Shown: positions 1 to 6,630, numbered from the stretch's first letter. The stretch is DNA of 7,801 nucleotides from Verrucomicrobiales bacterium (GCA_003453085.1 DMMK01000683.1:1-7801), one strand, 5' to 3'. Program-made: numbers and translations. Notes: generated from the sequence alone by a model not told the origin.

Positions 1-181
1 CAGAGTAGTCCGTGGTCAGCCTCAGATTGTCCTCCATGTCCTCGAACTTCGTCGCTACCTGCAGCGTGATATCGGCCTGCAGGGTCTGCCAGGCGGCACG
101 CTCTTCTTCCGGAACGCCGATTTGCACAGGCAGATCCAGCCCTTGGATCAGGATTTCATCAGCGGGGGCAGGGGAACTCAT
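1..181 (-). CDS. folB: Dihydroneopterin aldolase FolB, N-terminal part (runs off the window)
   Basis: FolB converts 7,8-dihydroneopterin to 6-hydroxymethyl-7,8-dihydropterin plus glycolaldehyde in cytoplasmic folate synthesis. The first 60 codons are present and begin MSSPAPADEILIQGLDLPVQ; the rest lies beyond position 1. The sequence fits the FolB N-terminus: a first strand (ILIQGLDLPVQ), then IGVPEEER, in which E27 lies five residues after G22, the spacing of the catalytic Glu in known FolB proteins. W31-Q32, D37 and the T57-D58-Y59 stretch follow; D-Y is typical of the pterin-binding segment. The ATG at 181-179 is chosen because it overlaps the stop of the upstream HAD gene (ATGA, 4-base overlap), implying translational coupling, and no clear Shine-Dalgarno is present. 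FolX or another tunnelling-fold enzyme cannot be fully excluded from 60 residues. The similarity and start are seen in the sequence; the exact reaction is inferred from family membership. Confidence 0.82.
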   Translation of the reverse strand, partial: MSSPAPADEILIQGLDLPVQIGVPEEERAAWQTLQADITLQVATKFEDMEDNLRLTTDYS

Positions 182-834
182 GCACCCACTGTCAGCGAGC
201 GCATCAGATGTGTCAAAGCCGACAGGTTCCTGACCAGAATATCCGGCTCGGCCTGCATGAGCGTGGGCACCGATTCATAACCTGTGGCCGTGGCGATGGT
301 GGTCAGGCCACCCGCTTTACCGGCATGGATGTCATGCCGCATGTCCCCCACGAAGGCTGTCTCTTCAGGTGCCAGTCCATGTTTCGCCAGCAGATCGTGG
401 ACATGCGCACATTTGTCGATGACCCCGCAGTGCAGGTGCTCAAAGAAATGGTCCACCCCGTTCACCCGGGCCTGCGCCAGCACATGTTCCAAAGGTGCGC
501 TGCTGCACACAAACATGCGCCGCCCGGTATCCGCCGCAAACTGCAGGAACTCCGGCGCGTGCTCGATCATCGGCACCGCATGGCTGTCGTCTTCAGGAAA
601 ATGTTTCAGGTAGAGCGCCTGAAGGTCTGCCAGGGGGACATCCGGCAGGATGTCGCGGTAAAACTCTGTGTAAGGCAGCCGAAAGATTTCCCGGAACGCC
701 TCCCGGCTGAGGACGGGCTTCGCGTAGTGGGTCATGACACGGTTGGTGGCCGTGATGACGGCACCGAGGTCATCGGCCAGCGTGCCGGACCAGTCGAGAA
801 TGAGATTGCGGATCATGCGGACGGGGAAACCCAT
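178..834 (-). CDS. HAD-superfamily hydrolase, phosphoglycolate phosphatase-like, coupled to folB
   Basis: This 218-residue protein has the size and layout of a HAD phosphatase with a helical C1 cap. Motif I is LILDWSGTLADD with the nucleophile Asp at D14. Motif II is VCSS (S111 or S112), motif III is probably K141, and motif IV is FVGDMRHDI with D164 and D168 as metal ligands. The region of about residues 20-90 is helical and fits a cap. One oddity is that the usual general acid/base Asp two residues after D14 is Ser (S16), a position where phosphonatase-type HADs also lack Asp. The stop overlaps the folB start by 4 bases, so both are probably made from one transcript. A phosphatase acting on a pterin phosphate before FolB is a reasonable guess, but the substrate cannot be read from sequence. 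The start could be M1 or M7 (position 816); neither has a clear ribosome binding site. Confidence 0.87.
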   Translation of the reverse strand: MGFPVRMIRNLILDWSGTLADDLGAVITATNRVMTHYAKPVLSREAFREIFRLPYTEFYRDILPDVPLADLQALYLKHFPEDDSHAVPMIEHAPEFLQFAADTGRRMFVCSSAPLEHVLAQARVNGVDHFFEHLHCGVIDKCAHVHDLLAKHGLAPEETAFVGDMRHDIHAGKAGGLTTIATATGYESVPTLMQAEPDILVRNLSALTHLMRSLTVGA

Positions 835-1031
835 GCTTAAGTCACGATTCAGCGAGTCTCAAGAGGGCTCGCCTTATCTCTGTACCATGACGGCAATTTC
901 TGCATGGCCTGGGCATCGGATGAAATTCGCTGCTGGACATCCTTTGGCGCGTCGTTTCCAATACCGCCCGCGCTGGAAATAGGCGCGTCTTTTAGCGATT
1001 CAAACCAACAACCGACAGCAACCCCTACCTT
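835..1031. promoter_or_regulatory. Divergent intergenic region with a compact repeat cluster
   Basis: This 197-base gap lies between the divergent HAD and isomerase genes and should hold both promoters, but I could not find a -35/-10 pair with acceptable spacing. It contains a direct repeat, GGCGCGTC plus k-TTT, at 946-957 and 982-993 (36-base period). Nested between the copies is an inverted repeat, TTTCCA (955-960) and TGGAAA (974-979). A 5-base inverted repeat GCGAG/CTCGC lies at 852-856 and 868-872 within the likely HAD leader. No RNA gene or coding signal is seen. An operator role is inference only. Confidence 0.35.
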
Positions 1032-1895
1032 ATGGCAAAAATCGAATTTGGCTCCCAGGTTTACACCTGGTTCATGCAGGGCACCGGCAAGGGCTACGAC
1101 AACAAACTGGACCACATGATCAAGGTGGCCTCTGAAGCAGGCTTCACAGGCATCGAGCCGATGGTGCTCGAAATCTCCGAAAGCGCCCTGGGCTGTGGCA
1201 AATACTGGCTGGGTGATTTCTGTGATCCGATCCGTCTCAAGGACGCTCTCCAGGCCCACAATATGAAGCTGGCCGGTCTGGCTCTCGTCTGCGCCTGGGA
1301 TGCGGAAGAGGAAACCCCGGCTGAAAAGGCTGCGGCGGACTTCACCCTCGACCTCCTCAAACATTTCCCCGGTTCCATGCTGGGCACCGTCACTCTGCCA
1401 AGCGGCCGCAAAAACGACCTTCAGCGCCGCCGCCTGAATGTGGCCCGCAACGTGAACAACGTCTCCAAGCGCGCTGCTGACCTGGGCATCAAGGCCTCCT
1501 ACCATCCAAACAGCCCGCCGCCCTCCCTGGTCCGCACCCAGGAGGACTACGACGTGGTCCTGAGCAGCCTCGACCCCAAGGTCACCGGCTGGACACCTGA
1601 TGTCGGCCACATTATCCGTGGCGGCATGGATGTCATCGCCACGCTGAACAAATTCCAGCACTTGGTGAACCACATCCATTACAAGGACTACTCTGGCGAT
1701 GGTCCTGAGCCATGGGCCCAGATGGGCACAGGCAAGCTCGACTTCCACAAGATCACCGAGTGGCTTGTCGCCCGCAAATACGAAGGCTGGATCATCTGTG
1801 AAGATGAGGCCCACATCGCCGTCGAAGATCCCGATGGTGTGACCAAGCAGAACGGCCAGTGGTGCAAGGAAAACCTTCACCCGCTGGTGGACTGA
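1032..1895 (+). CDS. Sugar phosphate isomerase/epimerase-like TIM-barrel protein (IolE-like)
   Basis: The 287-residue protein matches the xylose-isomerase-like TIM-barrel family (AP endonuclease 2 type), which includes inosose dehydratase IolE, hydroxypyruvate isomerase and sugar epimerases. Members normally bind a divalent metal and act on sugars or cyclitols in the cytoplasm. Visible strand-end motifs are FGSQVYTW (6-13), GIEPM with E42, YHPN with H158, TPDVGHIIRGGMD with D190 and H193, HIHYKDY with H214, H216, K218 and D219, and GWIICEDE with E257 and E259. The YHPN, DVGH, HxHxKD and W-x-x-x-E-x-E series resembles IolE. No signal peptide is seen, so it is probably cytoplasmic, and length is normal for the family. 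The ATG at 1032 gives the natural N-terminal strand; it has no Shine-Dalgarno. The gene stands alone on its strand and is followed by terminator hairpins. Fold confidence is high; the substrate is unknown. Confidence 0.88.
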   Translation: MAKIEFGSQVYTWFMQGTGKGYDNKLDHMIKVASEAGFTGIEPMVLEISESALGCGKYWLGDFCDPIRLKDALQAHNMKLAGLALVCAWDAEEETPAEKAAADFTLDLLKHFPGSMLGTVTLPSGRKNDLQRRRLNVARNVNNVSKRAADLGIKASYHPNSPPPSLVRTQEDYDVVLSSLDPKVTGWTPDVGHIIRGGMDVIATLNKFQHLVNHIHYKDYSGDGPEPWAQMGTGKLDFHKITEWLVARKYEGWIICEDEAHIAVEDPDGVTKQNGQWCKENLHPLVD

Positions 1896-1912
1896 GCTAA
1901 CCAACTTTGATT

Positions 1913-1938
1913 CCATGCCGCCTTTTCGGGCGGCGTGG
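1913..1938 (+). terminator. GC-rich hairpin just after the isomerase gene
   Basis: A 10-base-pair stem (1913-1922 with 1929-1938, one T-G wobble) closes a 6-base loop, TTTTCG. It starts 17 bases after the isomerase stop. The tail is CCTTTG, so there is no real U-tract. It could be a weak terminator or an mRNA 3' stabilising structure, backed up by the stronger hairpin that follows. Confidence 0.5.
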
Positions 1939-1943
1939 CCTTT

Positions 1944-2003
1944 GCCCCGCATGAGCTGTACCTGAGGTTATCCTCGGGCAGGTTCTGCGGGGCTTTTATT
2001 TTA
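1944..2003 (+). terminator. Intrinsic terminator of the isomerase gene
   Basis: GCCCCGCA (1944-1951) pairs perfectly with TGCGGGGC (1986-1993) and is followed at once by TTTTATTTTA (1994-2003), a classic Rho-independent layout for plus-strand transcripts. Inside it sits a second hairpin, CCTGAGG (1961-1967) with CCTCGGG (1972-1978), around a TTAT loop. The T-tract overlaps the complement of the stop codon (2001-2003) of the convergent giant gene. In the minus direction the stem has no U-tract, so termination of the giant gene there is less certain. Confidence 0.72.
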
Positions 2004-5000
2004 TGCTGCGCATTCAGCCTCAGGGGCTCTTCTACGCCGCGCCAGCCAGAGGCCGCCTGCAAGGACCAGCAGCATGGGCCGCGAAGGTTCAGGCACCAGC
2101 GTCACCATGAGTGTGCCCTGCGTGTACAGGTTGCTCAGGTCCCACATCAGGCCAGGGCTCAGAGACGGCAGATCGGCCTGCGCAAAGGTTCCGTAAACAG
2201 GCTCCACCAGTCCGCTCCAGTCAAACAGCTTCCAGGTATCGCCAGGGGCGAATCCGGTCATCTGCAAAGGATTGCCCACGCGCAGGGTGGTTCCTGTTCC
2301 CAGGCTCAGCGTGTTCGTCACGACAAGGAGGTCTGCCGCATTCGCATTGCCAGACTGGTCCAGGCCCAGGCCTGCCCCGGCGAAAAGGTCCAGGTCAAAA
2401 AAGGACGTCCCCTCCATCAGCATCGCGCTGCTGCCGCTCATGGAGATTTCCAGCCTGCCCGCTGCTGGAGTTGCCAGGGTATTGTTGCCGACGCTGAGCG
2501 TGCCTCCGTTGATGGTGATGTATTGGTCTGCTTCTGGAGCGATGCGTCCCGTGCCGCCCAGGGTCGCACCCGGCTGCACGAACACGCTGCCCACCCCGGT
2601 GGCAGATCCCGCCGTATTTCCGGCCAGCAGGGTGCCCTCATTCACATAGGTGCCCCCCGTGTGCGTGCTGCCGCCGGTCAGCATCCAGGTGCCGCTGCCA
2701 TACTTTTCCAGCACCACACCGGGTGCACCTGAAGCGGGAAGGGTGTTGCCAATGCTGACGATTTCATTCGCCCCCTTATTGCTGCCACCCAGGCGCAGGT
2801 AGCGTGGTGCCAGGTTGCTCCCTCCTGCCGTGAAGGGACTGGTGAACTTCACTGTCCCGGTGCCTGTGTTTTCGATGTTGGCGGTGACGGACAAGACATC
2901 GCGGATGACATCGCTGTTGGTGATGGAGACCGGGCGGTTGGTCACGGAATCCGTGCTGCCGATGTAACGCAGGGTGGAGACAGCGGCGATGTTCACCGCC
3001 GTGGTGCTGAGGGTTGTCATTTCAATGACGGCTGCCGAAGCGTTGGCATTGCCCGTGCCGAGAGAGCTGGGCAGGCCCACATCGGCCAGACGGGTGACTT
3101 CCACGGTGTCCCGTGAAAGGATCGTTTTTCCTTTGAACGTGTTCGCTGGACCGAGCTGGGTGGTGCCGATGCTGATGGTTAGGTTCAGATTGTCTTCATG
3201 AAGGCCAGGCCCCCCGATGTAACCATTGCGGAAATCATGGGTGCCTGACGCATAGGTCAAAAAGGTGGAGTAATTGCTGCTGCCGCCCACCAGGGCATTG
3301 CCGGTGCCATAGCCCTCCGCGCGCAGGCCGCCGTATTGGGTGATCGGCACCGTGCCACTGCCCAGCACCAGCCTGCCGCTCGCCGCGCCAGAACCCAGGG
3401 TGAAGATGCCGCTGTGATACACCGGATAAACGAGGGTGTTGCCTGTGCTGGAGGCCAGTTGCAAGGTGCCCTCCAGGATGCGGGTGGCACCGCTGTAGTC
3501 ACCAGCCAGATAACCAGCCGCATACTCGAGCAGGAGCGTTCCAGGTCCGGCCTTGGTCAGGCCGGTTGTTGTGCCACCGGCGTTGTTGCTGATCTTGCCG
3601 GTGATCTTCAGCAAGCCTTGCGTGTTGTTTTGAATGATCACCAGATCTGCGGCTGAGGTGGGTGCACGCAGGGTGCTGGCTGCGATGGTGACGTCATTCG
3701 CCCCCACTTCGGGAGTCACCAGGATGCCCCCCGTGGTCAGGATGCGCCCGGCGACATCTTGCGTGATGGTCGTCGCCTGGGGCTGGTTGAACCGCAGGCT
3801 GGAGAGGTTGGTGTTTGCCGAAAGGGTGGTCGTGGTGACGCTGGCGGCAATGTCCGCATTTCCCTCCAGGGCTGTGGCCGTGCTGGCGGTATAACCACTG
3901 ATGCTGGAAAGACCCACGATGTTCCGGGAGGCGGTGGCAGAAGTGGCCGTGGCTGCCCAGTCGCTGGTCCCCACGGTGGCATAGGCCACGCCTCCCGTGC
4001 CGGTCAGCAGGGTGTTGTTGGACCCGGTTGTCGTGGTGATAGCCCCTGTGGTGGGCAGGTCAAACCGCATGACTGCGGCGGCTGGTCGAGTGATCGTGGT
4101 GAAGTTCAGGCTCAGGCTCGTGGCTCCATTTTGCTGGGCCGAAATGCGGTAGCTGCCAGCCGTGCCCATTGTCACTGTGGTCAGGGCTTGGCTGTTGGTG
4201 GCCCCACTTTTTCCAGTCAGGATGAGGGTGGAGCTGTTGCTCAGGGAAAGCGCTGCCGCCGTCACACCGGTATAAAGCATGTTCGCTGCCGGGGCCGTGG
4301 TGCCGGCGAAGTTGAGGCTCAGCGTGCCATTGGTCACGGTCGTGGTGCCTGTGGCGGTGTTGGTGCCGTTCAGGGTCAAGGTGCCTCGGCCTTCCTTGGT
4401 CACGGTGCCAGTGGCCAGGGCCAGATTGCCCCGCAGATCAATGTTGCCATTGCCGCTGAAGGTCAGGCCCTGGCCACTGTTTTGCGCCGTGATGCCGCTG
4501 AGGATCAGCGTGCCGCTGTCGGAGGCGATCCTGGCCGCCCCTTGCAGGCGCAGCACGCTGGAAAGGGTGTTGGTGCCGCTGAGGTTGCGGATGGCCCCAT
4601 CCAGTGCGATGCCCTGGCCATTGGCCTGAATGTTCTCCGCCACGGTGATGTCACCGGCCAGATTCAGCGAGGCCCCGGTCATCACCTTGGTGATGCTGCT
4701 GCCCGCAGCGCCTAACGAAGTATTGTTCCGAATTTCGAGGATTCCGCTGTGCACGGCCACCGTGCCGGTAAAGCTACTGGCTCCGGTCAGGATGGTTCGG
4801 CCACTGCCATTGATCATCAATGACACAATGCCCGTGCCGTTGTTCTTGATCCCTGAGTTGACCGTCAGTGCGCTGCTGCCGGAGAGATTGGTCAGGATCA
4901 CCTGGCCCGCCGCATTGTCTGCTGCACCTGCGGTTAGGCTGCTGCCATCTCCCGGCTGGCCCACGGTGAGATGGCGAGCGCCGTTCACCACCTGGAGGCC

Positions 5001-6605
5001 ACCGGTTTCACCCAGCCGCAGGGTGTTGGTTCCGCCGATGTTCAGCACCCGGTCCGCCGTGCTGTCCGTCATGGAAAGGGTGGCGATGCTGGTCAACGGT
5101 GCAGCCAAGGAAACCTCGCCCGTTGACAGGGAGGAGAGCCGCAGGTGAGCTGTGGGATTCTCGGCCAATGGAACTCCGGTGGCATGCTCCGCCGTTCCAG
5201 TGAAATGGCCCACCGCCCCGTCAGTCAGACCTGCCCAGGTGCTGGTCTTTCCATCCGCACTCGTGTAAGTCGCCCAGGGGCCGATGAAGGCATTATCCGA
5301 ACCTCCCACCGTGGCCGTGATGCTGCCGGCTGCCGGGCCACGGATGGCCAGGGCGCTCAGGTCACTGCGCACCACTTCCCCCAGCGCCAGGCTGGCACTG
5401 CCACCTGTGCCGGAGAAAACTTCAATGGCTGTGGCACCCTGCTGTACATTCAGGCCGCCGAAGCTCTGGCTGTTGCTTTCGCCAGCCGCCCCGTTCATCC
5501 GCAGGACGGTGGGGGTCACCAGCCCGCCGATGAGGGTCAATGCACCAGGGGTGGTGCCGTTGTAGAAAATGTTGTTATCCGGGGCAGAGGCAGCCGTGAA
5601 GTCCAGGATGTTCAGCCCGCCTTCCGTGGCCACCGTTTCACTCGTGTTTGTGAGGCTGGTCAACCGACCCAGCACCGTGCCGCCCGTGTAAGTGTTGGCC
5701 GCGCTGTAGGTCGTGGCGAGAACGGAAGTCGTCAGCACGGGAGAATAGGCTGTGCGGGTGAAGGTCTTGCTGCTTCCGGGTGTCTCGGTGATGGGGGATG
5801 AAATGACGGCGTTCAGCACATTGATGTGCGTGTGAAATCGGGCATCGCCGCTCAGCGTGATGCCTCCCGTAAAGTTGGTGCCCGAAGTCCCCACCCGGAT
5901 GGCACCCCACTGGGCACCGCCGATCCCGGCAATCGTCATCGGCAGGGCAAAGTTGCCTGAGCCCGAGGTGGAGGCCACGGAGCCCGGTTCCACCACCATC
6001 CGTTCCAGTCCTGCAAAGCGTGTGGAATTCACCGTCAGATAAATGCCGCCTGTCACATCGGCGGAGCTTTTCAGCGTGAGTGTGCCGGTGAGGTTGGGAT
6101 TGGCCACATTGAGATTGATGTAGCCCAGCAGGGTGCCTTCCGGTTTGTTCATCACCAAATTATGCCCTGCCAGCGGCACATTCACCTGAACGAATCCGGA
6201 ACTGCCATTGCTGGCCCCGGAGGAGATGCTCAGCACGGAGCCAGTAGCGAAATTCAGCGAACCGCTGCCGATGAAGGAATAGGCCAGGTTGGCACTCGGC
6301 AGGTTGGCGGAGATGGGCAGGAAATTCAGGCCTGAGAGTGAGATGGCCTCATTCACCGTGATGGCCGCACCCGCATTCGTAGTGGCGCTGCCAAATTGGG
6401 CGATGGCACTGCCCGACCATGTCTGGTAAGCCGCCCCATCATACCAGCGAAGGTCCGTGAGATTCCAGGTGCCGGCGGCATTGTCAATGACACCGGAGGT
6501 GCCCAGATTTCCATCCCAGGTAAACAGGGGGGGCTGTGCCTGGACAGACGGACTGGCCATCAAGGCCGCCGTGATTGCAACCAACGGGGAAAGTACAAAA
6601 CGCAT
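2001..6605 (-). CDS. Giant autotransporter-associated beta-strand repeat protein with PEP-CTERM sorting tail
   Basis: This is a predicted exported surface protein of 1534 residues, rich in Gly, Ala, Ser and Thr and low in charge. Residues 1-23 form a Sec signal peptide, MRF then a hydrophobic stretch, with likely cleavage after SVQA. An N-terminal FTWDG...GTWN...W segment follows, as in related proteins. Passenger-type repeats (PATR, G-x-G-T-L-x-L-x-G-x-N-x-Y-x-G-x-T-x-V-x-x-G-x-L) occur near residues 295-320, 592-630, 732-767, 1013-1052, 1145-1178 and 1293-1353, predicting a long right-handed beta-helix. The C-terminus has VPEP (1504-1507), a hydrophobic helix and RRRR (1523-1526), a PEP-CTERM signal for exosortase processing. 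There is no C-terminal outer-membrane beta-barrel, so it is not a classical autotransporter. The start at 6605 is preferred over an upstream in-frame ATG at 6746 because only the internal Met gives a signal peptide directly at the N-terminus. Adhesin, matrix or glycan-related roles are possible; the function is unknown. Confidence 0.88.
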   Translation of the reverse strand: MRFVLSPLVAITAALMASPSVQAQPPLFTWDGNLGTSGVIDNAAGTWNLTDLRWYDGAAYQTWSGSAIAQFGSATTNAGAAITVNEAISLSGLNFLPISANLPSANLAYSFIGSGSLNFATGSVLSISSGASNGSSGFVQVNVPLAGHNLVMNKPEGTLLGYINLNVANPNLTGTLTLKSSADVTGGIYLTVNSTRFAGLERMVVEPGSVASTSGSGNFALPMTIAGIGGAQWGAIRVGTSGTNFTGGITLSGDARFHTHINVLNAVISSPITETPGSSKTFTRTAYSPVLTTSVLATTYSAANTYTGGTVLGRLTSLTNTSETVATEGGLNILDFTAASAPDNNIFYNGTTPGALTLIGGLVTPTVLRMNGAAGESNSQSFGGLNVQQGATAIEVFSGTGGSASLALGEVVRSDLSALAIRGPAAGSITATVGGSDNAFIGPWATYTSADGKTSTWAGLTDGAVGHFTGTAEHATGVPLAENPTAHLRLSSLSTGEVSLAAPLTSIATLSMTDSTADRVLNIGGTNTLRLGETGGLQVVNGARHLTVGQPGDGSSLTAGAADNAAGQVILTNLSGSSALTVNSGIKNNGTGIVSLMINGSGRTILTGASSFTGTVAVHSGILEIRNNTSLGAAGSSITKVMTGASLNLAGDITVAENIQANGQGIALDGAIRNLSGTNTLSSVLRLQGAARIASDSGTLILSGITAQNSGQGLTFSGNGNIDLRGNLALATGTVTKEGRGTLTLNGTNTATGTTTVTNGTLSLNFAGTTAPAANMLYTGVTAAALSLSNSSTLILTGKSGATNSQALTTVTMGTAGSYRISAQQNGATSLSLNFTTITRPAAAVMRFDLPTTGAITTTTGSNNTLLTGTGGVAYATVGTSDWAATATSATASRNIVGLSSISGYTASTATALEGNADIAASVTTTTLSANTNLSSLRFNQPQATTITQDVAGRILTTGGILVTPEVGANDVTIAASTLRAPTSAADLVIIQNNTQGLLKITGKISNNAGGTTTGLTKAGPGTLLLEYAAGYLAGDYSGATRILEGTLQLASSTGNTLVYPVYHSGIFTLGSGAASGRLVLGSGTVPITQYGGLRAEGYGTGNALVGGSSNYSTFLTYASGTHDFRNGYIGGPGLHEDNLNLTISIGTTQLGPANTFKGKTILSRDTVEVTRLADVGLPSSLGTGNANASAAVIEMTTLSTTAVNIAAVSTLRYIGSTDSVTNRPVSITNSDVIRDVLSVTANIENTGTGTVKFTSPFTAGGSNLAPRYLRLGGSNKGANEIVSIGNTLPASGAPGVVLEKYGSGTWMLTGGSTHTGGTYVNEGTLLAGNTAGSATGVGSVFVQPGATLGGTGRIAPEADQYITINGGTLSVGNNTLATPAAGRLEISMSGSSAMLMEGTSFFDLDLFAGAGLGLDQSGNANAADLLVVTNTLSLGTGTTLRVGNPLQMTGFAPGDTWKLFDWSGLVEPVYGTFAQADLPSLSPGLMWDLSNLYTQGTLMVTLVPEPSRPMLLVLAGGLWLARRRRAPEAECAA
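2004..2096 (-). other. PEP-CTERM sorting signal coding segment
   Basis: The last 31 codons of the giant gene encode VPEP, a hydrophobic run of about 12 residues (MLLVLAGGLWLA), four Arg, and a short tail ending in ECAA. This is the tripartite layout of PEP-CTERM domains recognised by exosortases, which usually cleave near the PEP motif and link the protein to the cell surface or to exopolysaccharide. No exosortase gene lies in the window. The tail contains what appears to be the only cysteine in the protein (C1532). Confidence 0.85.
3450..4289 (-). repeat. Second copy of a ~280-residue internal protein module
   Basis: Residues about 773-1052 of the giant protein run from ANMLYTGVT, through a TNSQALTTVT segment, a Thr-rich stretch, WAATATS, NIVGLSS and LSSLRFNQ, to a PATR ending in ILEGTLQL. 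The order of landmarks parallels residues 343-627. A PATR (about 732-767) directly precedes it, as one also does for the first copy. The copies are diverged at protein level and I see no long shared DNA, so this is an old duplication or a family-wide domain. Confidence 0.6.
4725..5579 (-). repeat. First copy of a ~280-residue internal protein module
   Basis: Residues about 343-627 run from NNIFYNGTT, through ESNSQSFGGLNVQ, ALAIRGPAAGSITATVGGSD, WATYTSADGKTSTWAGL and LSSLSTGEVSL, to a PATR (SGRTILTGASSFTGT, then HSGILEI). Matching landmarks appear in the same order in residues 773-1052: x-Y-x-G-x-T, then S-x-S-Q/N-S-Q, then W-A, then LSSL, then the closing PATR. The boundaries are approximate and were placed by eye. 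Confidence 0.6.
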
Positions 6606-6607
6606 TT

Positions 6608-6630
6608 GCAGTGGGGGGTTGCTCCACTGC
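6608..6630 (-). promoter_or_regulatory. Hairpin abutting the start codon of the giant gene
   Basis: GCAGTGG (6608-6614) and CCACTGC (6624-6630) form a perfect 7-base-pair stem, extendable by a G-T wobble, around a 7-9 base loop. In the minus-strand mRNA the stem ends two bases before the ATG at 6605 and covers the place where a Shine-Dalgarno would lie; none is visible. It could hold down translation initiation. The structure is seen in the sequence; the regulatory role is inference. Confidence 0.45.

Noticed and set aside
178..840. Plus-strand open frames over the HAD gene
   Set aside because: They are antisense to a gene with all four HAD motifs and have no recognisable features of their own.
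944..980. Sigma-70 promoter with TTGGCG at 944-949
   Set aside because: No acceptable -10 hexamer lies 16-18 bases downstream; the sequence there is GC-rich.
849..1952. 367-codon open frame on the minus strand, longer than the gene it overlaps
   Set aside because: It is fully antisense to the isomerase gene, runs through the terminator hairpin, and shows no recognisable domain. The plus-strand frame has a full set of TIM-barrel motifs. Long antisense frames are common in GC-rich DNA.
3759..4715. Long plus-strand open frame of 318 codons, with several similar ones over 2000-6700
   Set aside because: These are antisense shadows of the repeat-rich, GC-biased giant gene. Their translations are low-complexity Gly/Arg/Ala-rich sequence without domains.
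2001..6605. Repetitive region as a CRISPR array or tandem DNA repeat
   Set aside because: Repetition is at protein level (Gly/Thr/Ser beta-strand repeats). There are no evenly spaced identical DNA repeats with unique spacers.
2001..6605. Classical type V autotransporter
   Set aside because: The C-terminus is a PEP-CTERM signal (VPEP, hydrophobic helix, RRRR) and there is no ~250-300 residue beta-barrel domain.
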